From the NCBI GenBank assembly GCA_963781305.1, contig CAWAFL010000011.1:1550001-1614000 (forward strand): a stretch of DNA of 64,000 bases, in the 5' to 3' direction. Of the stretch, positions 8,290 through 16,546 are shown piece by piece. Source of the stretch: DASXMT01 sp963781305 (GTDB lineage: Bacteria; Actinomycetota; Acidimicrobiia; Acidimicrobiales; RAAP-2). The translations under genes were made by a program, and so were the position numbers. Within the stretch, counting starts at the first letter, position 1; the number at the start of each line of letters is the position of its first letter. The notes under the pieces were generated by a model. The model was not told the origin of the DNA and did no database searches. It worked only from the letters and a program-made list of their open reading frames with translations.

Positions 8290-8479
8290 TCCTAGCCTGT
8301 GGAAAACCCCCAATCCGGCGCCAATAGAGGGGTTCCGCGAAGCGATTTGGCAAGATTCCCAGTTCACGGGATCTTTACATTTAGGTAACGATCGACCAAA
8401 CTGGCGGACAGCAACGACGCTGCTTCTCTAAGCGTCCCGCAGGAGGGGGCATCCGGGTATAACCGGATGTAGGTTCCTG
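8290..8479. other. Structured, lower-GC intergenic region (possible ncRNA)
   Basis: No convincing ORF lies here. Several inverted repeats follow one another: GACGCT/AGCGTC around 8416-8436 with a 9-nt loop, CATCCGG/CCGGATG around 8450-8469 with a 6-nt loop, and CCTG/CAGG near 8476-8485. A stronger hairpin at 8493-8521 completes the series. The stretch 8345-8400 is visibly richer in A and T than its surroundings and contains possible plus-strand promoter pieces (TTGGCA at 8347, TACATT at 8376). It matches no riboswitch or ncRNA that I recognise. Confidence 0.4.
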
Positions 8480-9373
8480 TTACAGGGTGGGGAGCGGCCG
8501 GGTCGTTGCGACCCGGCCGCTGTCACGTCCGGACGACCACCCAAGGTGGTCGAGGGGACCGTGACCCTTGCCCAACCGCCACCCAGCACCACCGCGGATT
8601 GCCGCGGTCACGTAGTCCTTGGCCTCCCGCACCGCCGTGGGCACGTCGCATCCTGCCGCCAGCCGAGCAGCGATGGCGGCCGACAGGGAGCAGCCACTGC
8701 CGTGGACGTTGGCGGTCTGAACGTGCTCCCCGGACAGCACGGTGATCTCGCTCCCGTCGAAGAGGATGTCGGGCACCACCGAGGGTGGGGCGGTGCTCCC
8801 CGTCGATGTACCCACCCCGGGCAGATGGCCGCCCTTGACCAGTACCCAGCGGGCACCGAGCCCGTGCAGATGACGAGCGACCCGAGCCATGTCCTCCACG
8901 TCGGTCACCGTGGCAGGATCGAGGCCGGCGAGCATGGCCGCCTCCCACAGGTTGGGCGTGACGACCAGGGCATGGCCGAGCAGATGGCGGCGGTAGGCGT
9001 CGATGCCGTCGTCTTCGATCAGGGGCCGCCCGGTCGACGCCACCATCACCGGGTCGACCACGAGATTGGGGAGCTCGCCGGCGGCGGCCCGCTTGGAGAC
9101 CACTTCGATGGTCTCCACCGAGGCCAGCATCCCGGTCTTCACTGCGGCAACAGGCAAGTCGGCGAGCACGGCGGCGATCTGCTGGTCGACCATGGCTGGA
9201 GGAACCCGATGGACGGCCGCCACCGTCACCGTGTTCTGCGCAGTGATGGCGGTGACCGCGGTGGTGCCGAACACGCCCAGCGCGGCCATCGCCTTCAGGT
9301 CGGCTTGGATGCCTGCCCCCCCGCCTGAGTCCGATCCGGCGATGGTCAGGGCCACAGGGGGCTGGGTGCTCAT
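8480..9373 (-). CDS. thiD: Hydroxymethylpyrimidine/phosphomethylpyrimidine kinase
   Basis: A 297-residue ribokinase-fold enzyme that phosphorylates HMP and then HMP-P to give HMP-PP for thiamine synthesis. The N-terminus ALTIAGSDSGGGAGIQADLK binds the substrate, VVDPVMVASTGRPL is characteristic, and VHGSGCSLSAAIAA carries the anion hole and the catalytic residue position (usually GTGC; here GSGC). The start ATG overlaps the thiG stop as ATGA at 9373-9370, indicating translational coupling. The final codons form a perfect 13-bp hairpin that may double as a terminator. About 25 residues longer than E. coli ThiD, at the C-terminus. Confidence 0.93.
   Translation of the reverse strand: MSTQPPVALTIAGSDSGGGAGIQADLKAMAALGVFGTTAVTAITAQNTVTVAAVHRVPPAMVDQQIAAVLADLPVAAVKTGMLASVETIEVVSKRAAAGELPNLVVDPVMVASTGRPLIEDDGIDAYRRHLLGHALVVTPNLWEAAMLAGLDPATVTDVEDMARVARHLHGLGARWVLVKGGHLPGVGTSTGSTAPPSVVPDILFDGSEITVLSGEHVQTANVHGSGCSLSAAIAARLAAGCDVPTAVREAKDYVTAAIRGGAGWRLGKGHGPLDHLGWSSGRDSGRVATTRPLPTL
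8493..8521 (-). terminator. Perfect 13-bp GC-rich hairpin inside the 3' end of thiD
   Basis: AGCGGCCGGGTCG and its exact complement are separated by three bases (8506-8508). It lies within the last 14 codons of thiD and could end transcription of the thi operon. No U-tract follows on either strand, so intrinsic termination would be of the non-canonical type; it could instead be an mRNA-end stabiliser. Confidence 0.45.
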
Positions 9374-10278
9374 GATTCGGTCCTGGACTCGGGATACTCG
9401 GAGTGGCCGGCGGAGTCGGCGCCGAAGTCGGCGCTGGAATCGGCGTCGATCATGCCGGCGAACGAAGTAGATGCCTGGGCATGCCTGCGCCGGGGGATCC
9501 GGCCGGCTCCGTGTGCGGCACGGCCGGCCACCACCGCGTCCCGGATGGCCGCGGCCATCATCGCCGGGTGCTGGGCGCGGGTCACCGCCGAGGCGACGAG
9601 GACGCCGTCGCAGCCCAGTTCCATGGCCAGGCAGGCATCCGAAGCGGTCCCGATGCCCGCGTCCAGGATGACCGGCACCTCGGCGTCCTCCACGATGAGC
9701 GCGATGTTGTGGGGATTGGCGATGCCCATCCCGCTGCCGATGGGGGAGCCGAGCGGCATCACCGTGGCGCAGCCCACCTGCTGGAGACGCCGGGCCAGGA
9801 TGGGGTCATCGTTGGTGTAGGGGAACACCACGAACCCCGCTTCCGCCAGCTCCTCGGCTGCAGCCACCAGCTCGATGGGATCGGGCAGGAGGGTACGGTC
9901 GTCCCCGATGACCTCGAGCTTGACCCAGTCGGTGTCGAAGGCGTCGCGGGCGAGCTTGGCGGTGAGGACGGCCTCGGAGGCGGTGTAGCAGCCGGCAGTG
10001 TTGGGCAGCACGCGCAGGCCGATGTCGCGCAACAGGTCGAGGAGGGAACCCCGGGCCGCGGCATCCACCCGGCGGACGGCCACCGTGGCCATGTCGGCCT
10101 CCGAGGCCACCAGGGCCGAGCGCAGCGACTCGAGGCTCGACATGCCGCCCGTCCCCAGGATCACGCGGGAGCTGAGCACCACGCCATCGACCGTCCAGGG
10201 GTCCCGAGCAGGCCCCGCGGCACGCTGGTCGGGCAGGTCGGCGGGCGCTTCGGCGGTGACGGAGTTGGAGATGATCAT
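9370..10278 (-). CDS. thiG: Thiazole synthase
   Basis: About 302 residues. ThiG builds the thiazole phosphate moiety of thiamine from deoxyxylulose phosphate, ThiS-thiocarboxylate and dehydroglycine. The barrel signatures are clear: SRVILGTGGMSSLE, LPNTAGCYTA, DWVKLEVIGDD with the Schiff-base lysine at about residue 121, and PVILDAGIGTASDACLAMELGCDGVL. N-terminal and C-terminal extensions (first 30, last 40 residues) are low complexity. ATG 10278 lies 7 nt after TACGGT; GTG 10281 is the alternative. It sits downstream of thiS and overlaps thiD by 4 nt. The glycine oxidase thiO upstream supplies dehydroglycine. Confidence 0.94.
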   Translation of the reverse strand: MIISNSVTAEAPADLPDQRAAGPARDPWTVDGVVLSSRVILGTGGMSSLESLRSALVASEADMATVAVRRVDAAARGSLLDLLRDIGLRVLPNTAGCYTASEAVLTAKLARDAFDTDWVKLEVIGDDRTLLPDPIELVAAAEELAEAGFVVFPYTNDDPILARRLQQVGCATVMPLGSPIGSGMGIANPHNIALIVEDAEVPVILDAGIGTASDACLAMELGCDGVLVASAVTRAQHPAMMAAAIRDAVVAGRAAHGAGRIPRRRHAQASTSFAGMIDADSSADFGADSAGHSEYPESRTES

Positions 10279-10285
10279 CACCTCA

Positions 10286-10291
10286 ACCGTA
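10286..10291 (-). promoter_or_regulatory. Candidate -10 element before thiG
   Basis: On the minus strand this is TACGGT, 7 nt before ATG 10278. It could give thiG-thiD their own leaderless transcript in addition to readthrough from thiO-thiS. Confidence 0.4.
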
Positions 10292-10308
10292 CCGCTGGCC
10301 GGATCCGT

Positions 10309-10527
10309 TCAGCCCCCTGCTGCGGCGGCCACGATCTCGATCCGGTCACCGTTGGACACCTCGGTGGTCGCCCACTGGCTCTTGGACACCACCTCCCCGT
10401 TGCGGGCCACGGCCACCCCCTTGGGCGACGGGCACCAGCTGGCCACGATGTCGGACACGGTGGTCCGGCCCGGGCCGTGCCAGGGCTCCCCGTTGACCGA
10501 CAGGTGCACCGGGGCGTCCACGCTCAT
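10309..10527 (-). CDS. thiS: Sulfur carrier protein ThiS
   Basis: A 72-residue ubiquitin-like protein ending in the required Gly-Gly (IEIVAAAAGG), whose terminal carboxylate is converted to a thiocarboxylate and donates sulfur to ThiG. HLSVNGEPW at the start and VAVARNGEVVSKSQW in the middle are typical. The frame is open further upstream (to 10602), but homology starts at MSVDAPVHL and ATG 10527 lies 19 nt after the thiO stop. No thiF or thiE is visible in the window. Confidence 0.92.
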   Translation of the reverse strand: MSVDAPVHLSVNGEPWHGPGRTTVSDIVASWCPSPKGVAVARNGEVVSKSQWATTEVSNGDRIEIVAAAAGG

Positions 10528-10546
10528 GCCCGGCCACCCGGGCTGG

Positions 10547-11716
10547 TCATGCTGCCCCGCTTCGCGGCGAGGCGAACCGTTCGGGCCCGAAGGGTGCGAC
10601 AACGTCGGTTGTGGCCGTGTCGGTCAGCAGTCCGGAGATGGCCTCGGCCGTCACCGGGGCCAAGAGGATCCCATTCCGGTAGTGGCCGGTGGCCACCAAG
10701 AGCCCTGAAAGGCCGGTGGCGCCGATCGCCGGCGCGTTGTCGGGCGACCCGGGACGAAGGCCCACCGCCGTCTCGGTGAGCTCGTACTCGTCGAGCCCGG
10801 GAACGATGGTCCTGGCATCGCGGAGGAGCTCGTAGACGGCGCCGGCCTGGACGGTGCGGTCGAACCCCTTCTCTTCCACCGTGGCCCCGATCACCACCGA
10901 TCCGTCGTCCCGGGGCACCAGGTAGCAGCTCTCGCCGTGAACCAGTCCCCGTACCGTCCGGCGCAGCCGAGGTACGTCGGGCGGAGCGGCCAGCCGGAGG
11001 GTCAACCCTTTGACCGGGCGCACCGGGGGCAGGGTCCCAAGCGGAAGGCCTCCCAGCTCGTGGGAGTGGCATCCGGCGGTGACCACGACGTTCCCGGCGC
11101 GCAGGGTCGAGCCCCCGTCCAGCTCCACGCCGACGGCCCGGGGTCCAGGTGCCATCGCCACCCCTGTAGCGCGACGGGCCATCAGCGAGACGCCGGACCC
11201 CTCGCAGGCACCCAGGAGGGCGGCCACCAGGAGGCGGTTGTCCACCTGGTGGTCACCAGGAACGTCCACACCGCCCCGCAGGCCCGGAGCGAGCGAGGGC
11301 TCGAGCGCCCGGCACTCCCGGGCCGACAGGCGGGTGGCGTCGAGCCCCAGCCTCTGCTGGAAGGCCAACACCTCGTCGATGGCCAATCGGTCCGAGGCAT
11401 CGGCCGCCACTACCACGGTCCCGTGCCGGAGATAGCCGACGGGGAGGCCCGATTCGGCCTCCAGCTCCCGGGCGAAGTCCGGCCACAGCCCGGCGGCGGC
11501 CAGGTTGAGCCGGACCAGAGCCTCTTCCCCGTAGTGGGCCTCGGTGACCGGGGCGAGCATGCCCGCGGCCGCCCAGGTCGCCCCGTGACCCGGTTCGGGG
11601 TCGACCAGAGCCACCGACAGCCCGGCCCGGGCCGAGCGCCAGGCACCGGCCAGCCCGATCACCCCGCCGCCCACGAAGACGGCGTCGAATTCGCTCGATC
11701 CGGCCACGACGCTCAT
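10547..11716 (-). CDS. thiO: Glycine oxidase ThiO (FAD-dependent)
   Basis: A 389-residue DAO-family flavoenzyme that oxidises glycine to iminoacetate for thiazole formation. The dinucleotide-binding motif VFVGGGVIGLAGAW lies at about residues 12-25, followed by GATWAAAGMLAPV, and the C-terminus carries GLRPGSPDNAPAIG and ATGHYRNGILLAP, both diagnostic. It is the first gene of the thiO-thiS-thiG-thiD cluster. ATG 11716 is chosen because the upstream part of the open frame (to 12658) is antisense to gltB. No TPP riboswitch signature is seen upstream. Confidence 0.93.
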   Translation of the reverse strand: MSVVAGSSEFDAVFVGGGVIGLAGAWRSARAGLSVALVDPEPGHGATWAAAGMLAPVTEAHYGEEALVRLNLAAAGLWPDFARELEAESGLPVGYLRHGTVVVAADASDRLAIDEVLAFQQRLGLDATRLSARECRALEPSLAPGLRGGVDVPGDHQVDNRLLVAALLGACEGSGVSLMARRATGVAMAPGPRAVGVELDGGSTLRAGNVVVTAGCHSHELGGLPLGTLPPVRPVKGLTLRLAAPPDVPRLRRTVRGLVHGESCYLVPRDDGSVVIGATVEEKGFDRTVQAGAVYELLRDARTIVPGLDEYELTETAVGLRPGSPDNAPAIGATGLSGLLVATGHYRNGILLAPVTAEAISGLLTDTATTDVVAPFGPERFASPRSGAA

Positions 11717-11923
11717 CCTACGAGCGCCCAGGGTGACAAGATCGACGTGGGACCTTGGCAGTCTGGCCGGGGCGGTGACGGCCGGTGGCCAGGGTCGATT
11801 TACACTCGGAACCGGGGCAAACCGTGTAGAGTTGACGGACCGCAGGGCCAGCGTCGTCCCGGGCGGAAGACCCACCATCCCCCGACGGAGCGACCCTCCC
11901 TCGTCCACCGATGGAGAGACCCG
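11717..11923. promoter_or_regulatory. Divergent thiO/gltB intergenic region
   Basis: This 207-nt gap separates divergent genes. Plus-strand hexamers TACACT (11801-11806) and TAGAGT (11827-11832) are candidate -10 elements for gltB, which would give a leader of about 90-115 nt. GGAGAG at 11913-11918 precedes the gltB ATG at a normal spacing. I see no clear operator and no riboswitch. Confidence 0.35.
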
Positions 11924-14900
11924 ATGACGACACGTACCGGCCTTTCCGGCGACCCTGCGACCGGCGGCACCACGACACCCGTGGCCATCAGCCGCGCCCC
12001 GAGCACGGGCCTGTACACGCCGGGTTTCGAGCATGATGCATGCGGGATCGCCCTGGTCGCAGACCTGCACGGCCGTCAGAGTCACGGATTGGTGCGCCAG
12101 GGAATTGTCGCCCTCGAGCACCTGGCCCACCGGGGGGCGACGGGAAGCGAAGAAGACAGCGGCGACGGCGCCGGCATCCTCATCCAGGTCCCCCATGAAT
12201 TCTTCGCCGCACAAGCCGGGTTCGGTCTTCCCGGTCCTGGTGGCTACGCGGTCGGCAACGTCTTTCTGCCCCAGGACGGGGCCGAAGCGGAGAAGGCCCA
12301 GTTGGCCATCGAGCGGCTGGCCGACGAGGAGGGCCTGTCGGTCCTCGGCTGGCGAGACGTGCCCTTTGACGACTCCATGCTGGGCTCGGTGGCTCGAGCC
12401 GTCATGCCCCGCATCCGTCAGGTCTTCGTGGCCCCGGCACCGGGCACCCCGGTGATCGGTGACGACCCGATCCTGGCCCTCGATCGACGGGCCTTCGTGC
12501 TGCGGAAGCGGGCCGAACACGACATCGAAGGGGTCTACCTGGCTTCCCTTTCGGCCCGCACCATCACCTACAAGGGCATGCTCACCTCGCACCAGTTGGA
12601 CGAGTTCTATCCCGATCTGTCCGACGACCTGCTGGTCAGCGGGCTGGCGCTGGTGCACTCGCGGTTTTCCACCAACACCTTTCCGTCATGGCCGCTGGCC
12701 CATCCCTACCGGTACCTGGCCCACAACGGTGAGATCAACACCCTGGCCGGCAACCGCAACTGGATGCGGGCCCGTGAGGCACTCCTCGCCTCTGACCTGA
12801 TCCCCGGGCTGGAGCGGGCCTTCCCGATCGTCACGCCCGGAGCCAGCGACTCTGCATCGTTCGACGAGGTGCTGGAGCTGCTCCATCTGGGTGGTCGCCC
12901 CCTCCATCATGCCGTCTTGATGATGATCCCTGAGGCGTGGGAGAACCACCGGACCATGGACCCGGCCCGGCGCGCCTTCTACCGTTTTCACGCCGCGCTC
13001 ATGGAGCCCTGGGACGGCCCCGCCGCCGTGGCCTTCACCGACGGGTCGACCATCGGCGCCGTCCTCGACCGGAACGGCCTCCGCCCCGCCCGGTACTGGG
13101 TGACCGACGACGGGTTGGTCGTCCTGGCCAGCGAGGTCGGTGTGCTCGACGTCGACCCGGCCAAGGTGGTGCGGAAGGGCCGGCTGCAACCGGGCCGGAT
13201 GTTCCTGGTCGACACCAAGGCGGGTCGGATCCTGGACGACGACGAGATCAAGTCGTCGCTGGCCGCCGAGCTCCCCTACGGGCAGTGGCTCGAGGAGGGC
13301 CAGATCGACCTGGCCGACCTGCCCCCCCGGAACATGCTCACGCCCCAACACGCCTCGGTTATCGGCCGCCAGCGCCTCTTCGGCTATACCACCGAGGAGC
13401 TGCGGATCCTGTTGGCCCCCATGGCCAAGACGGGAGTCGAGCCGCGCGGCTCGATGGGCTCCGACGCCGCCATCGCCGTGCTGTCCGACCGAGCCCGGCT
13501 GCTCTACGACTACTTCACCCAGCTCTTCGCCCAGGTGACCAACCCGCCCCTGGACGCCATCCGCGAGGAGCTGGTCACCTCGCTGGCCTCGACGGTAGGT
13601 CCCGAGGCCAACCTGCTTGCCCCTACGGCCGAATCGTGCCGCCAAATCGTGCTGCCCATGCCGGTGATCGACAACGACGACCTGGCCAAGCTGCTCTACG
13701 TCAACGAGGACGGCCAGACCCCGGGATTCCGGGCCTTCGCCGTCGACGGCCTGTTCGAGGTGGCCGGGGGTGGGGACGCGATGCGCCGGGGTATCGAGGA
13801 CGTGCGCTCCAAGGTGAGCGCGGCCATCGCCGACGGAGCGGACGTCATCGTGCTGTCGGATCGGAACTCGACGGCCGAGCTGGCCCCCATCCCCTCCCTG
13901 CTGCTGGTGTCCGCCGTCCATCATCACCTGGTGCGGGAGAGGACCCGGACCCAGGTGGGGCTGGTGGTGGAGTCGGGCGACGCTCGCGAGGTCCATCACA
14001 TGGCCCTGCTCAAGAGCTTCGGAGCGGCCGCCGTCAACCCCTACCTTGCATTCGAGACCATCGACGACATGATCGCCTCGGGCATGCTGGCCGGGGTCAC
14101 GCCCCGTCAGGCGCAGAAGAACTACATCAAGGCGGCCAGCAAGGGCGTTTTGAAGGTGATGTCCAAGATGGGCATCTCCACCGTCGCCTCCTATACCGGC
14201 GCCCAGGTGTTCGAAGCCGTGGGTCTCGCCCCCGACGTGATCGAGGAGTACTTCACCGGAACGGTCAGCCGCATCGGCGGTGTGGGCCTCGACATCCTGG
14301 CCCAAGAGGTGGGCGCCCGACACCATCTGGCCAACCTGGACCGACCCACCGAGCTGGCCCACCGCGAGCGCGAGACGGGTGGTGAGTACCAGTGGCGCCG
14401 GGACGGCGAGGTGCACCTGTTCAACCCGAAGACGGTGTTCAAGCTGCAGCACGCCACCCGGTCCAAGCGCTACGAGATCTTCAAGGAGTACACCCGGGCC
14501 GTCGACGACCAGGCGACCAAGCTGGCCACCTTGCGCGGCCTCTTCTCGCTGAAGGCGGGGGAGGGGCCGCCGATCCCCATCGACGAGGTGGAGCCGATCG
14601 AGGACATCGTGGCCCGCTTCTCCACCGGCGCCATGTCCTACGGGTCGATCTCGGCCGAGTCCCACGAGACGTTGGCCATCGCCATGAACCGTCTCGGGGG
14701 CCGGTCCAACACCGGCGAGGGCGGCGAGGACGCCGACCGGTTCACCGCCGATGCCAACGGCGACCTGCGGCGGAGCGCCATCAAGCAGGTGGCCTCGGGT
14801 CGGTTCGGGGTGACCAGCGAGTACCTGGTGAACTCGGACGACATCCAGATCAAGATCGCCCAGGGGGCCAAGCCCGGTGAAGGCGGGGAGCTGGCCGGCA

Positions 14901-16534
14901 CCAAGGTCTACCCCTGGATCGCCAAGACCCGGTCGACCACTCCGGGGGTCGGGCTCATCTCGCCCCCTCCGCACCACGACATCTACTCCATCGAGGACAT
15001 CGCCCAGCTCATCCACGACCTGAAGTCGGCCAACGACCAGGCCCGGATCCACGTGAAGCTGGTGGCCGAAGTGGGCGTGGGCACGGTGGCCGCCGGCGTG
15101 GCCAAGGCCCACTCCGACGTGGTGCTCATCTCCGGGCACGACGGTGGCACCGGCGCGGCGCCGTTGACCTCGCTGAAGCACGCCGGGATCCCCTGGGAGC
15201 TGGGCCTGGCCGAGACGCAGCAGACCCTGATGGCCAACGGCCTGAGGGACCGCATCGTCGTCCAGGTCGACGGCCAGATGAAGACGGGTTGGGACGTGCT
15301 GGTCGGCGCCCTCCTCGGCGCCGAGGAGTTCGGCTTCGCCACTGCGCCCCTGGTCGTCTCGGGCTGCATCATGATGCGGGTGTGCCACCTCGACACCTGT
15401 CCGGTGGGCATCGCCACCCAGAATCCCGAGTTGCGGAAGCGTTACACGGGCAAGCCAGAGTTCGTCGAGACCTTCTTCGAGTACATCGCCGAGGAGGTCC
15501 GCGAGTACTTGGCCCAGCTGGGCCTGCGCTCGCTGGAAGAGGCCATCGGACGGGTGGAGCTGTTGGAGACGTCCGGGGCCATCGACCATTGGAAGGCGAT
15601 CGGACTGGACCTGGCTCCGATCCTGGCTGTTCCCGAGGCCCCCGAGGGTGCCCTCCGGTACTGCGTGAACGAGCAGGACCACGGCCTCGATCGTGCTCTC
15701 GACCACCAGTTCATGGAGGCGTGCCGGCCGGCCATCGAGAACGAGGGGTCGGTGTCGGCCGAGCTGACGGTGACCAACGTGGATCGGACGGTGGGCACCC
15801 TGCTCGGCAGCGAGATCACCCGTCGCCACGGCAGCCACGGGCTGCCCGAGGGATCGATCGACCTGACCTTCCGCGGCTCCGCCGGTCAGAGCTTCGGGGC
15901 GTTCGTGCCCAAGGGCGTGACCATGCGGCTCTTCGGTGATTCCAACGACTACCTGGGCAAGGGCCTCTCCGGCGGACGGATCATCGTGCAGCCACCCGAG
16001 GATTCGCCCTTCGTGGCCGAGGACAACATCGTGGCCGGCAACGTGATCCTCTACGGCGCCACCTCGGGTGAGGTGTTCATCCGCGGCCAGGTGGGCGAGC
16101 GGTTCTGTGTACGGAACTCCGGGGCCATCGCCGTGGTCGAGGGCGTGGGCGACCACGGGTGCGAGTACATGACCGGCGGACGGGTGGTCGTGCTCGGACA
16201 GACCGGGCGGAACTTCGGTGCCGGTATGTCCGGCGGCGTGGCCTTCGTGTACGACCGGGACGACCACTTCAACGGCCTCTACAACCCCGAGATGGTGGAC
16301 CTCGAACCCCTGTCGGCTGACGACCGCATCTGGCTGAAGGACCGCATCACATTGCATCGGGACGAGACCGGGTCCGAGGTGGCACGTCATGTCCTCCTCG
16401 ACTGGTCCACAACATGGGAGTCGTTCGTGAAGGTCATGCCCCGGGACTACCGGCGAGTGCTCGAGGCCACCGAGCTGGCCGTGGCCGAGGGCCGATCTGT
16501 CGACGAGGCGGTCATGGCCGCTCCGCACGGTTGA
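11924..16534 (+). CDS. gltB: Glutamate synthase (NADPH) large subunit
   Basis: A 1536-residue enzyme that takes glutamine nitrogen and 2-oxoglutarate to two glutamates. After a propeptide of about 39 residues comes the Ntn glutaminase nucleophile Cys40 in HDACGIALV, the class II amidotransferase domain (to about 440), the central domain, the FMN-binding synthase domain with HDGGTGAAPLTS, the 3Fe-4S cysteines in CxxxxxCxxxxCPVGIATQ, and the C-terminal GXGXG-type beta-helix (GxxGxSFGAF, DYLGKGLSGG). Length fits alpha subunits. ATG 11924 is preceded by GGAGAG; the much longer open frame from 10937 is antisense to thiO. gltD follows after 12 nt. Confidence 0.97.
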   Translation: MTTRTGLSGDPATGGTTTPVAISRAPSTGLYTPGFEHDACGIALVADLHGRQSHGLVRQGIVALEHLAHRGATGSEEDSGDGAGILIQVPHEFFAAQAGFGLPGPGGYAVGNVFLPQDGAEAEKAQLAIERLADEEGLSVLGWRDVPFDDSMLGSVARAVMPRIRQVFVAPAPGTPVIGDDPILALDRRAFVLRKRAEHDIEGVYLASLSARTITYKGMLTSHQLDEFYPDLSDDLLVSGLALVHSRFSTNTFPSWPLAHPYRYLAHNGEINTLAGNRNWMRAREALLASDLIPGLERAFPIVTPGASDSASFDEVLELLHLGGRPLHHAVLMMIPEAWENHRTMDPARRAFYRFHAALMEPWDGPAAVAFTDGSTIGAVLDRNGLRPARYWVTDDGLVVLASEVGVLDVDPAKVVRKGRLQPGRMFLVDTKAGRILDDDEIKSSLAAELPYGQWLEEGQIDLADLPPRNMLTPQHASVIGRQRLFGYTTEELRILLAPMAKTGVEPRGSMGSDAAIAVLSDRARLLYDYFTQLFAQVTNPPLDAIREELVTSLASTVGPEANLLAPTAESCRQIVLPMPVIDNDDLAKLLYVNEDGQTPGFRAFAVDGLFEVAGGGDAMRRGIEDVRSKVSAAIADGADVIVLSDRNSTAELAPIPSLLLVSAVHHHLVRERTRTQVGLVVESGDAREVHHMALLKSFGAAAVNPYLAFETIDDMIASGMLAGVTPRQAQKNYIKAASKGVLKVMSKMGISTVASYTGAQVFEAVGLAPDVIEEYFTGTVSRIGGVGLDILAQEVGARHHLANLDRPTELAHRERETGGEYQWRRDGEVHLFNPKTVFKLQHATRSKRYEIFKEYTRAVDDQATKLATLRGLFSLKAGEGPPIPIDEVEPIEDIVARFSTGAMSYGSISAESHETLAIAMNRLGGRSNTGEGGEDADRFTADANGDLRRSAIKQVASGRFGVTSEYLVNSDDIQIKIAQGAKPGEGGELAGTKVYPWIAKTRSTTPGVGLISPPPHHDIYSIEDIAQLIHDLKSANDQARIHVKLVAEVGVGTVAAGVAKAHSDVVLISGHDGGTGAAPLTSLKHAGIPWELGLAETQQTLMANGLRDRIVVQVDGQMKTGWDVLVGALLGAEEFGFATAPLVVSGCIMMRVCHLDTCPVGIATQNPELRKRYTGKPEFVETFFEYIAEEVREYLAQLGLRSLEEAIGRVELLETSGAIDHWKAIGLDLAPILAVPEAPEGALRYCVNEQDHGLDRALDHQFMEACRPAIENEGSVSAELTVTNVDRTVGTLLGSEITRRHGSHGLPEGSIDLTFRGSAGQSFGAFVPKGVTMRLFGDSNDYLGKGLSGGRIIVQPPEDSPFVAEDNIVAGNVILYGATSGEVFIRGQVGERFCVRNSGAIAVVEGVGDHGCEYMTGGRVVVLGQTGRNFGAGMSGGVAFVYDRDDHFNGLYNPEMVDLEPLSADDRIWLKDRITLHRDETGSEVARHVLLDWSTTWESFVKVMPRDYRRVLEATELAVAEGRSVDEAVMAAPHG

Positions 16535-16546
16535 GGAGAACGAGTC

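Noticed and set aside
8290..8480. 6C RNA or other known actinobacterial ncRNA
   Set aside because: The expected C-rich paired loops are not present; the region is reported only as an unassigned structured stretch.
10937..11923. N-terminal extension of GltB
   Set aside because: It lies antisense to thiO, has no homology and would bury the nucleophile cysteine, which must follow a short propeptide.
11717..11923. TPP riboswitch upstream of thiO
   Set aside because: The conserved CTGAGA and ACCTGA segments are absent on the minus strand.
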